41,156 nucleotides of DNA from Mycolicibacterium llatzerense (GTDB lineage: Bacteria; Actinomycetota; Actinomycetes; Mycobacteriales; Mycobacteriaceae): contig NZ_JXST01000049.1 of assembly GCF_000878195.1 (NCBI RefSeq), positions 1-41,156 on the forward strand. Direction: 5' to 3'. The position numbers were made by a program, and so were the translations under genes. Below the pieces are notes generated by a model. It saw only the letters and a program-made list of their open reading frames with translations. It was not told where the DNA came from and did no database searches. Each line of letters starts with the position of its first letter. Positions within the stretch are counted from its first letter, which is position 1. This document shows positions 15,081 to 23,600 of this stretch, piece by piece.

Positions 15081-15689
15081 CGTGTCCACCCCCGTGGATG
15101 TAGCTGATGTCCTGACCGTACCGCGACGGTATGACAAGCGCCGAAACTGGCGTCACGGGCGGAATCCGCGAAGCGGGGAGAGTGCCCAGCGGCATAAGGG
15201 TCAGGGGGTGAGACCCGTCCGCCCGTGACGGCCACCCCGACGATAACACCGTCGGTGCACAGTTTCGGCGAATTTGGATCGCGACCCCATGAAGCTATAG
15301 GTGAACAGCAGACAGTCGCACCATTCTGTTCCAGTGGCAGCAGCATATCCGCGCATGTTCTCCAAATGCGCCGCGTCACACTGGCAGATATGGTCATCAC
15401 CCGAAAGTGTAACAGGACTGTTCACGGATTGCATGATCTGATGTATCATCCGAACCAGAAAAATTGGTGCCGCCACAACCAGCAAACCGGTTGAAGGGCA
15501 CTGGACACTCGGGGGCTCTATGGGCGGCGGTGCACGGCACGCGACAGCGCGCCTCTCGTTGGTCGCCTTCCCCTACCCGTGGCGCGCCATTGCGCCTCTC
15601 AGACCGACGCATCACGACCGTTGTCCGGGTTGCGTCACGCCATAAACGCTCCAAATCCCCTCTACCCCACTGCTATTCGGAAGGCCATC
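15081..15689. other. divergent intergenic region
   Basis: This 609-bp gap separates the minus-strand operon from the exported-protein gene. One plausible plus-strand promoter is TTCACG (15421-15426), a 17-bp spacer and TATCAT (15444-15449). The dyad ATGAT-n7-ATCAT overlaps it. I find no convincing gene; the minus-strand frame 15201-15485 lacks a ribosome site and sensible composition. Confidence 0.45.
15421..15449 (+). promoter_or_regulatory. candidate SigA-type promoter
   Basis: TTCACG at 15421-15426 and TATCAT at 15444-15449 are separated by 17 bp. It points toward the exported-protein gene, which starts 241 bp further on, and would give a long leader. The overlap with an ATGAT/ATCAT dyad could allow repression. 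Confidence 0.35.
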
Positions 15690-17606
15690 ATGGAAATCAC
15701 CACACGCCCGTATCTGAATGCCGGCCTGGCGATGTCGTCAGCGGTGCTCATCGCAGTCACCCCACTCACCGCCGCGGGGAACGGCGCCGCTCCCCCGATC
15801 CACACCCCGCACATCGCCACCACGAACGTGCACTTGTCCGCACTCGTCACACAGGCCGACGTCGACGCACTGGTGGCGAACCTGGACACTGTGCTGCACT
15901 CTGTCGACTCGACGCTGGCCTCGATCGCGTCGGTACCAGGTACTACCCTGCAGGATGCGCTCAATACGGCTGCGACGCTGAACAATTCGTTCTGGACGGG
16001 TTTGATCGGTGCCACAAACAACTCCGCACTGTCGGCTCTGCTGGCGGGGCTGCGCGCATCGTCGAACGGGGGCCTCACCAGCCTCGCGGCCACGGCGGGA
16101 TCGCTGTCGGGGACGCTGACGTTGACCACCGGCCAAGTGGCAACCCTGCTGACCTCGGTGCTGACCGGCTCGGCCGGGACAGCCGCCCAAGCGGTCGCCT
16201 CCGTCGTCAACAACCCGCTGGCACTCTCGAGCTACACGAACCTGGTGAACGTGCCGCTCAACCTCGTGGGCCTGGCGGCGAACGCCGCAATCACCGCGGC
16301 CGATCAACTCGGTGACAACGCACTAACGGCGGCCAACACCCTGGTCCACGGCGTGACCGCGCAGATCAGCAATCTGCTGTCCGTGGTCAACGGGGTGGTG
16401 AACTCTGCCGAGGCTATCGCGGACAACAACATCATCGACGGCTTTCTTACTGCCGCTCAAGGCATCGTGATCGCACCCACCTCGGCGGTTGTTGAACTCG
16501 TCAACGGGGTGTCCTCGGTGCTCACCACGTTCGGCACCACGGTGCTGGACAAGGTCGCCGCCGGAGCATCGGCCATTGCGACCGATTGGGTGGGCAACGG
16601 AACCGTGCCGGGCGCCTTGCAGAACGTCGTCACCGCCATCGGCACCAATCCCCTGTCCCCCGTGAGCTACACGACCGCCGTCGGAGCCCTTGTCAATGCG
16701 GCAGTGGACACCGGCTACCGGGTGATCACCACCGCAGGCTCCCTAGTCGCCGCACCGATCTACGCGACCGCCACGGCCACAATCGCGGCCGCCAAGGTCG
16801 CCGGGGCGTTCATCAACGGCGCGGCGTACGTCGCGTCCGGCCTGTTGACGATGCTCGGAACGCCGCGCTTCATCTCCAACCTCCCCCATGACCTTGCCGG
16901 CACGGTCATCACGGCCATGAACCTCACCGCGCACGCTGTCGCGGCCGCCATCAACGGTGTGGGCAACCTGGTGAGCACCGGGGTCTCGGCCGCAAACGCG
17001 CTGGCCGCCACAACAATTCCCGCCACCACGAAGATCATCTCCGCAGCGGCGGCCACGCCGGTAGTCTCATCGGCCGGAGCATCGGGGGCGAAGGCGAAGG
17101 CGATCACGGCGACCGAGAGCCCGTCGAAGACCGCCGCGGCGGCTCCCGGCGCGGCGGGAGAGTCCGGCGCAACGACGACCAACCCCGGTCACAGCGCGGT
17201 GGGGTCCTCGACGAAAACGCAGGAACCGGCGGTCAGGGTGAACCCATCCAAGGCTGCCGCACCGGCCTCGCCCACAGGACCAGACGCCACAGCAACGAGC
17301 AAGTCCACAGAGCAGTCCGGGGGCACCGCAGCGCCTGGTAAGTCAGCACCCGGCAGCCATGTCGGTGGTAACCAGACCACCCGGCACGATGCCGACGGCA
17401 AGGCGTCGACCGTGAGCCGCGCCCCCGCCGACAGCGGCACGGGCAAGCATCGGGCGCCGGCGAGCGCATCCGCCAGCAGCTCCGCAGCGGTCGTATCGTC
17501 GGAGTCGGGTGGGCGGCACCGTCGCAACGAGAGCCCCTCCCGGCCGACGTCCGGAGGGGGCGTCAACGCGGCGCACGGGCATACCTCCGAAGGTGGTACC
17601 CGGTGA
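15690..17606 (+). CDS. large Ala/Thr/Asn-rich exported protein
   Basis: This 638-residue protein has an N-terminal signal-like hydrophobic stretch (LAMSSAVLIAVTPLTAAG, about 13-30). A long helical, low-complexity body (about 40-460) is built from repeated Ala/Val/Leu/Asn/Thr segments, with two related blocks: NNPLALSSYTNLVNVPLN and NPLSPVSYTTAVGALVN. The C-terminal 175 residues are a disordered Ser/Thr/Pro/Gly/Lys/His tail. Mycobacteria encode many cell-envelope proteins of this style, but I cannot assign a function. ATG 15690 has GGAAGG five bases upstream. A long hairpin follows the gene. Confidence 0.75.
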   Translation: MEITTRPYLNAGLAMSSAVLIAVTPLTAAGNGAAPPIHTPHIATTNVHLSALVTQADVDALVANLDTVLHSVDSTLASIASVPGTTLQDALNTAATLNNSFWTGLIGATNNSALSALLAGLRASSNGGLTSLAATAGSLSGTLTLTTGQVATLLTSVLTGSAGTAAQAVASVVNNPLALSSYTNLVNVPLNLVGLAANAAITAADQLGDNALTAANTLVHGVTAQISNLLSVVNGVVNSAEAIADNNIIDGFLTAAQGIVIAPTSAVVELVNGVSSVLTTFGTTVLDKVAAGASAIATDWVGNGTVPGALQNVVTAIGTNPLSPVSYTTAVGALVNAAVDTGYRVITTAGSLVAAPIYATATATIAAAKVAGAFINGAAYVASGLLTMLGTPRFISNLPHDLAGTVITAMNLTAHAVAAAINGVGNLVSTGVSAANALAATTIPATTKIISAAAATPVVSSAGASGAKAKAITATESPSKTAAAAPGAAGESGATTTNPGHSAVGSSTKTQEPAVRVNPSKAAAPASPTGPDATATSKSTEQSGGTAAPGKSAPGSHVGGNQTTRHDADGKASTVSRAPADSGTGKHRAPASASASSSAAVVSSESGGRHRRNESPSRPTSGGGVNAAHGHTSEGGTR

Positions 17607-17629
17607 GCGGCTGCTGGTAGGACCGGGCC

Positions 17630-17675
17630 CTGGGTGTGGCAGCGCCGCCAGTTGGACGGCAGCTGCCACACCCAG
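17630..17675 (+). terminator. 13-bp stem hairpin after exported-protein gene
   Basis: Perfect arms CTGGGTGTGGCAG (17630-17642) and CTGCCACACCCAG (17663-17675) enclose a 20-nt loop that itself can pair (GCCG/CGGC). It lies 24 bp past the stop of the exported-protein gene. It is probably a T-less mycobacterial terminator. Confidence 0.6.
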
Positions 17676-17758
17676 AGACCTTTCCAAGTGGGGACCAGAT
17701 GGTCTGGACGGCAACGCTTTTGGCGACCGGAGAAGACGTTCAAAGGGGATGGGACGTG

Positions 17759-18466
17759 ATGGATCAGTGGACACGGTACTCGCGGTGGGCTTACCGGGAC
17801 ATGTACCCGCAGCTGGTAGCTGACCTGTTCGACATCAGCGTCGAAACTCTGTTGCGGGACGTCGCGGCGGGCTCACCGGTCTATCCACGTCCGCGGGAGG
17901 TCGGGTTGGGTAAACCCATATGGTCTGAGCTGGCGGTGTTCAGCGCGATCTGGGATCGCTTCCCCGCGCTGGACGCTCGTATTCCTCGGCTGTTCCCTGA
18001 TCCTGGGTCAAGCAGTGCCGCAAAATTCATCGGCACACAGGTCCTGGGCGGCGGGCGCAATGTGCACCGCTACGCCGTCCACCTGTGGTTGCCCGGGGAT
18101 AGCCGGGGCGCGGTGGCCGTTGCGTATCGGGCCGGCGTCGACGACGTGCCCGCCCCTGCTGGCCGGCTATTGCGCCAGTTGCCGACGGTCAGTGCGGTCA
18201 TCATCCCCGAGGTGCGGGCGATGACGATCCCCGGAGGTCAATTCGGGGACCACCAGCCTTCGGTTGAGGTGGCCGAGCGCGGGACCTCTCCGCTGAGTGC
18301 GTGGGCATGGTTCGACGTGGTCGCCCTGCTGCGCACGGACATTCCCTGGTTCGCTGATGCGGCCGACCTCGACGCGATCGTGTCCTGGCGCCCTGGCGGG
18401 CCGACGAGGCCTTCCCGAGTTCACGAGGTCGGATGTTCGACCCTGATCACGACGGTCAGTGCCTGA
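17759..18466 (+). CDS. hypothetical protein
   Basis: This 235-residue protein has no family I can name. The open frame reaches back to 17636, but the hairpin and poor composition there favour ATG 17759 (MDQWTRYSRWAYRDMYPQLV), with a GGGA-rich ribosome site; ATG 17699 is also possible. It contains LFDISVETLLRDVAAG, a Gly-rich turn (QVLGGGRNVHRY) and strands such as HLWLPGDSRGAVAVAY and SAVIIPEVRAMTIPGG, so a mixed alpha/beta fold is likely. It overlaps the next gene by one base (TGATG). Confidence 0.6.
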   Translation: MDQWTRYSRWAYRDMYPQLVADLFDISVETLLRDVAAGSPVYPRPREVGLGKPIWSELAVFSAIWDRFPALDARIPRLFPDPGSSSAAKFIGTQVLGGGRNVHRYAVHLWLPGDSRGAVAVAYRAGVDDVPAPAGRLLRQLPTVSAVIIPEVRAMTIPGGQFGDHQPSVEVAERGTSPLSAWAWFDVVALLRTDIPWFADAADLDAIVSWRPGGPTRPSRVHEVGCSTLITTVSA

Positions 18467-18786
18467 TGAGTGAGAGCCCGCGCCGACGCGGCAGCCAGCC
18501 GTTCGACGAGCTGGACACCGTGTTCGTGCTGCCGGGCCGTCTACCGATCCGGGTCGGTCGCTGTCTGCTCCTGGCTGCGTTGTTCGCTGGTGGGATGTGG
18601 AATCTTGCCACTGGTGCCGGCGGCTGGGACACGGTTCCGGCCATCGTGCGCATCCTTGGGGTGATCGTGTGTGCTGGGCTGGCGCAAAGCTGCGTGCGCG
18701 GTGCGTTCGGCCTTTGGCAGGCTCGCGGGCGAGATGGCCTGGGGCCGGCTGCCGAACGCATCGACTCGCCCGACACTTTGTACTGA
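18466..18786 (+). CDS. small two-helix membrane protein
   Basis: This 106-residue protein has a polar N-terminus (SESPRRRGSQPFDELD) and two hydrophobic helices (about 31-50 and 58-80). A polar tail follows (RGRDGLGPAAERIDS). ATG 18466 shares a base with the upstream stop (TGATG), so the two are translationally coupled. Function is unknown. Confidence 0.6.
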   Translation: MSESPRRRGSQPFDELDTVFVLPGRLPIRVGRCLLLAALFAGGMWNLATGAGGWDTVPAIVRILGVIVCAGLAQSCVRGAFGLWQARGRDGLGPAAERIDSPDTLY

Positions 18787-19085
18787 CCGACCGATGTGCG
18801 CGAAATCGAGAGTCCATCGTGGTAGTGGCGCGGTTGTGCTGTGCGGCAGGCGAGTTCGCGAACGCGCCACGCGGATCATCAACAGGTCAGGATGCCGGAT
18901 CCGTGTTGTACGCTGGGAGATGGCATTCGCGGGTGCCACGAATCTCGACATCCGGCTGCACCGCCCACATCGGTCAGTCACCTTCACGATCGAGACAAGA
19001 CCTCTGGTTTCCGCACCACCCAACGAAGATCGTTCTGCGCAGATGTGGGCTGGCAGAACACTCTCTTTGAAGGGATCGCCCTGTA
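18787..19085. other. intergenic region upstream of the FtsK/EccC-like gene
   Basis: These 299 bases lack a convincing gene. Open frames across it have no ribosome sites and look like GC shadows. A GAAGGGA near 19071-19077 serves the next gene. Confidence 0.4.
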
Positions 19086-19880
19086 ATGCGTAATGACGAA
19101 TCGTCCTATCGGGCCGCTCGGCAGTATCAGGCCGACCATCCAGGGGTGTCGTACACCCGGGCCAAGCGGATGGTCACGGCCGCCACGTCCTCCACTCGCG
19201 CGCCTCTGGTCGCGTCTTTTCCCGGCGAAGACGGTCAGCCCGTCGCGGTGAACTTGGAGTGGGCGTCCGGTCCGCACGCTTTGCTGATCGGGGCCGACGC
19301 GCCGGCGTTATTGCCAGCGCTTGCGGACACGTTGTCGGCTGAACAAGACGAGCGTGACCTCGAAATCATCTACAGCACAGCACAGTTTCCGGGGTACCGC
19401 ATACGTGCTGAGCACACGCATATCCCCCATCGGCAGCTCGTCGACCATGTGGACAGTCTGGCGTGCACGCGCCAGAGCATGCTGAGGGAATTCGATGTCC
19501 CTGACATCGAAAAGGCCCGCGCCCACGGGCACCGCATCCCGACCGTGGTCGTTTTCATCGACCGTCCTGACCTGGAGTTGACGGAAGCTATTCTCGGCTG
19601 GTCTCGGATAGGGCGATCGCTGGGCATCGACTTCGTGGTGGCCGGCGCTGCGGCTCCAGTCCCAGAGGGTGCCGGTGACGTGGCTGAGGGCGATCGGTAC
19701 TGCGGCAATCTCGATCGGGCGGTACCGGAGATGGACTATCTGCGTAAGAGCGGCATGTTTCGGGTGATCGTTTCCGTCGTTAGCGTCGGCCGGGCCGCGC
19801 TGGTTATCGATGACACCCGTCCCGGGGCCGACAGGGTCATACGGGAATTCCGGTATGGATCGGCGGTTGCACGTCCATGA
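19086..19880 (+). CDS. degenerate FtsK/EccC-like ATPase domain protein
   Basis: This 264-residue protein reads like a single FtsK/SpoIIIE/EccC ATPase domain. The strand FPGEDGQPVAVNLEW and SGPHALLIGADAPALLPALA (61-80) correspond to the G-pv-lnl, GPH-LLIaG-TGSGKS region. The Walker A lysine and Ser/Thr are missing (GADAPALL at 69-76). Walker B reads VVVFIDRPDL (155-163), with D159 kept but the usual following Glu replaced by Arg. IGRSLGIDFVVAGA (175-188) parallels the R-GIHl-lATQ motif. The N-terminus (YRAARQYQADHPGVSYTRAKRMV) may be an adaptor. ATP hydrolysis is therefore unlikely. It is coupled by ATGA overlap to the next gene. A substrate-recognition or regulatory role in ESX or conjugation is inference. 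Confidence 0.6.
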   Translation: MRNDESSYRAARQYQADHPGVSYTRAKRMVTAATSSTRAPLVASFPGEDGQPVAVNLEWASGPHALLIGADAPALLPALADTLSAEQDERDLEIIYSTAQFPGYRIRAEHTHIPHRQLVDHVDSLACTRQSMLREFDVPDIEKARAHGHRIPTVVVFIDRPDLELTEAILGWSRIGRSLGIDFVVAGAAAPVPEGAGDVAEGDRYCGNLDRAVPEMDYLRKSGMFRVIVSVVSVGRAALVIDDTRPGADRVIREFRYGSAVARP

Positions 19881-20542
19881 GCGCCGGCGAGCGCACCGTC
19901 ACCGGGGCGAAATTGGGTGCCGAGCCCTCCCACGCCGACATCATCGTCGCGGAAAGGACTGGGCACCTACGCGATTGCACTCTGATCGCCCGGTCGGGCG
20001 GCGTCGCGATCTGGCGCACCGACAAGTCAGCGGCCTGCGCCGTGCCGCTGTGGTTGCCGCCATTTGGGTGGGAGGCACCGCTCGGGCTGTATCGCGGCTT
20101 CGGTGCCGACGCGTTGGGTGACGTCCTCGAGCATGGCCTCGACGTTCCTCCAGGGTCCGCGTTTTTCGCGACTGGGCATGCCGACAAAGCTTGGGAGTAC
20201 CCGCCCACGAGGAGCATCGCTGCGATGCTCGTGCTCGACAGCACCCAGGCCAAACCCAGTTACGTGTGCACGCCTTCCGGCACTGACGACGCGTGGCGAC
20301 CCGATAAATCGTTATACCCCAACGAATATGTCGATGACGGACGGCGAGTCCACACGCGATTCGACGCTGACCGCGGTACCCGGTGCTTCCGGGATGAGCA
20401 GATGTACGGCCACTGGATTCCCGGCGACGCCCGCGACGCGCTGATCGCCATCGTGCTCGGAGGTCCTCGAGCGGCCATCCGCGCACGGCTCGGGGACCTC
20501 CGTGGTGGTGGTTCGTACCGCGTAGAGCTGCTGCCTGAGTAG
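19877..20542 (+). CDS. hypothetical protein, possible ADP-ribosyltransferase-like fold
   Basis: This 221-residue protein is translationally coupled to the ATPase-like gene (ATGA overlap). The central part, LYRGFGADALGDVLEHGLD, then SAFFATGHADKAWEYP, then AAMLVLD, and later RCFRDEQMYGHWIPGDAR, recalls the order of motifs in mono-ADP-ribosyltransferases. In those, an Arg or His on the first strand is followed by a 'fat--dkA--y' block and a Glu before a final IP-based strand. The match is by eye and weak. It has no signal peptide. If it is an enzyme, the pairing with an ESX-like protein would suggest an effector. Confidence 0.55.
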   Translation: MSAGERTVTGAKLGAEPSHADIIVAERTGHLRDCTLIARSGGVAIWRTDKSAACAVPLWLPPFGWEAPLGLYRGFGADALGDVLEHGLDVPPGSAFFATGHADKAWEYPPTRSIAAMLVLDSTQAKPSYVCTPSGTDDAWRPDKSLYPNEYVDDGRRVHTRFDADRGTRCFRDEQMYGHWIPGDARDALIAIVLGGPRAAIRARLGDLRGGGSYRVELLPE

Positions 20543-20662
20543 CGGCGGCCGTCGGGTACCCGCTCGCTGCGTGGCTTGCATTCCCGTTTCAGCCGAGCAC
20601 AGGTCGCCCCGCAGCCGAACAAGCCCAGCAGGCAGCACGAGTTCCACCAGTGGACCGGGCGC

Positions 20663-23600
20663 TCACCGACCGAGGCCGGTGTTCTCCTGGGGATTGCGGT
20701 CACGGTCGCTGGTTCGTCCTGAGTGGTCATGGCCGGCACTGTTGTGACGGTCGATCAGGCGCTGGAGCACGGTTTTGGCCCCGTCGGGTAGGCCTGTGTC
20801 GCTGAGGTCCAGTCGTTCGAGTGTGTTGTCCGGCAACGGGACTGGCCGCAGCGTCTGCGCCACGGTGTGCAGGTCGGTGCCGTTGGCGGCGATGTCTCGC
20901 AGGCGCTCTGCGGTGGTTTCCGGTGTTGAGCGGAATTCCACGATCACTTCCAGCGAGTCCTCGTCGGGCGCGGTGACGGTGACTTCGTCCACGGGGATGT
21001 CGGCGTCCTCGCAGCCGTTGAAGAATTCTTCGGCGTCGATTTCGCTCTCGGCGCGGAAGGAGAACACGCTGTGTTCGGGGCCGGGTTCGTCGCGCGCGCT
21101 GCCGTCGTTGGTCTGCATGGCTGCTTGTTCCCTCTCCCGCTCGCGTTCGCGTTGCTTGTTGACGTATTCGGTGGCGCGGTGCTGCTCCATGAGCAGTGTG
21201 GCGGCCCGGTAACTCGTGGCGTCGGGTAGGCCCGATTCGGCGATCAGCGCTGGTGTTGGATTGAGTTCGAGGCTCCAGCCGGGTTGACGGCCGGCTTCGA
21301 GCATCCGTTCTTCTGCGGCGCGGGCTTTGGCTTGGGCGGCTTCGCTTTGGGCTTCCATGCGCAGTTGGGCGCTCAGGGTGCTCAGTTCGAGGCGTTTGGC
21401 TTCAAGTTCGTCGGCGTGCTCGAACTCGCCCAGGCTGGTGTTGTCGAAGTCGTCCAGCTCGCCTTGCAGTCTGGCCGCGCGTGTTTCCAGGCGGGTGCGG
21501 TGGTTGGGAATGTCCTTGTAGGCGTTCTCCATCCGCTGTAGGAGCCCTCGGGCTTTCGCGGCGTGGGTGTCGCCGCCGATGGTGGGTGCGGTGGCCAGAA
21601 CTTCGGCGTCCTCGATGGTGACGGTGGTCGATGGGACGTCGAGCTTGAGCCACAGTTCGCCGCGGACGTAGCTGCGGCTGGCGGTGATGGTGATGCCGTT
21701 GATGGTGGCGTCCAGGGGGCGGGATTGCAGGCTGCTAGCGTTTTTCAGTTTCAAGAAGGCATCACGGCAGGCGGCGGCGAACGGTTCGGCGGCGTCTTTG
21801 CGTTCGGCGAATGCCTGGCCGGCCACGGTGACGTGCACGGGTTTGTCAGCGCGTGCGGTGACGTCGGCGAAGATCGGCTCCATGTTGGCGAGTTCTTGTT
21901 TCGTGGCGGCCAGTTCGCGTTCGGTGTCGCGGCGCTGTCGGTCTCGTCGGGCGCCGGCGTCCAGGTGGGCGTTTTCTAGGGCGGTGAGTCGTTTGACGTC
22001 GTCGTCGAGCTGGACCTGCTTGACGTACCGGGGATCGCCGGTGGCGATGGCTTTGGTTTCGGCCGCCGCGCCTGAGATATCCCCTCCCCCAAGGTCTTCG
22101 ATTTCGTCGACGTCGACGTTCTCGCGCTTGACCTGTTCGATGAATTTGGCTTTGGCTTCCACTTTCTGCCACATGACGGTGTCGAACGCACCCTCGGTGA
22201 CGTAGGTGAGGATTTCGATTTCGTCGTTCTGGTTGCCTTGGCGGATGATGCGTCCTTCGCGCTGTTCTAGATCTGCTGGCCGCCAGGGGACGTCGATGTG
22301 GTGCAGTGCGGTGGCGCGTGTTTGGACGTTGGTGCCGGTGCCCATCTTCTCGGTTGAGCCGATCAGCACAGAGATTTCGCCGCTGCGGCAGCGGTGCTGC
22401 AAGGCGAGCTTGTCGGCCGGTTTGACAGCTTCGTGGATGAACGCGATCTTGTCGGCGGGCATGCCGCGAGCGACGAGTTCGTCGCGGATCGCGCCGTACA
22501 TGGTGAACTGCCGCTTGTCTTTTGATGGTGTTCCACGGTCGCAGAACACGATCTGCAGGCCGCCGCGAATGGGTGAAATGTCCCCGGTGTCGGCGTCGCG
22601 GTAGACGCGGTCGGCGGTGGCATGGTGGATGCGCATGATCTCGTCGGCCGCGCGGCCTGCTCGGGACTCTTGCGGTGCGGGCAGGTTCGCCATCCGGGGG
22701 TCCAGGCTGACGTTGCGGCCGTCGTTGGCGCACTTGAGGGTGTTGTCTTTGTCGGGTCGGCGCGGGTCCAGGTGGTCCAGGCGCCAGCCGAGGTCGGTGA
22801 TGAAGTCTTTGACGACCTGGTCGGGGGTCAGGCTGATGACGCTGCGGTGGCCATCGACCAGTGTCGGCAACTGCATGGGTACTTCGTCGCGGGTGACGAC
22901 GTCGGTGAAGATCGACGACAGCGCGAGCAGCTCGGGCAGGTTGCAGAACTTTCCTACTCGGGTGACCGGGCGCAGTGATGTTCCGGTGGCGTTGAATTCG
23001 ACGGTGCTGACGGTGGTGGTGAAGTTGGCGCCCCAGTCGTTGATGTCGGCGACGCCGGCGGCCGCCAGCAGGTCGGGTCGCAGATAGTTTTGCATCACCC
23101 AGAGTTCGCCGAGGCTGTTGGCCACGGGGGTGCCGGTGGCGAAGGTGGCGACACGTTCGACGATCTGGTCCTCGCGCAGTCCTGCGGCGCGGCCTTCCTG
23201 GCGGCGCCGTTCGCGCAGTACGTTGAGTTTCATGGCGAGGTCTTCGGCGCGCTGCGCACCGCTGGCGCATGAGAGTTCTTCGATATTGCTCAGGCGCCCT
23301 TTGTTTTTGAACATGTGGGCCTCGTCTATGACGAGGTAGTCGCACCCGCTTTGCTCGAACCGCAGACCCTTGTCTTTGCGCTCCTGTTTGGTCAGGTCTT
23401 TCAGTCGAGCGTCCAGGCGCTTCTTCTGCGCCTCGATGCGTTTCTTGCTGACCGAGGTCGCTGCGCGATCCTTGTTGTTGTCGAGTTCGTCGAGATGGCG
23501 CTGAATGTGGTCGCGGAGGGTGTCGTCGTTGACTCCGATTTTGCTGAAAAGACTTTGGGGCACGATGACCATGTCCCAGTCGGCGGCCGCGGATTGGGAG

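Noticed and set aside
15201..15485. 94-codon minus-strand frame
   Set aside because: No ribosome site, no neighbour support, unnatural Cys/Arg-rich ending.
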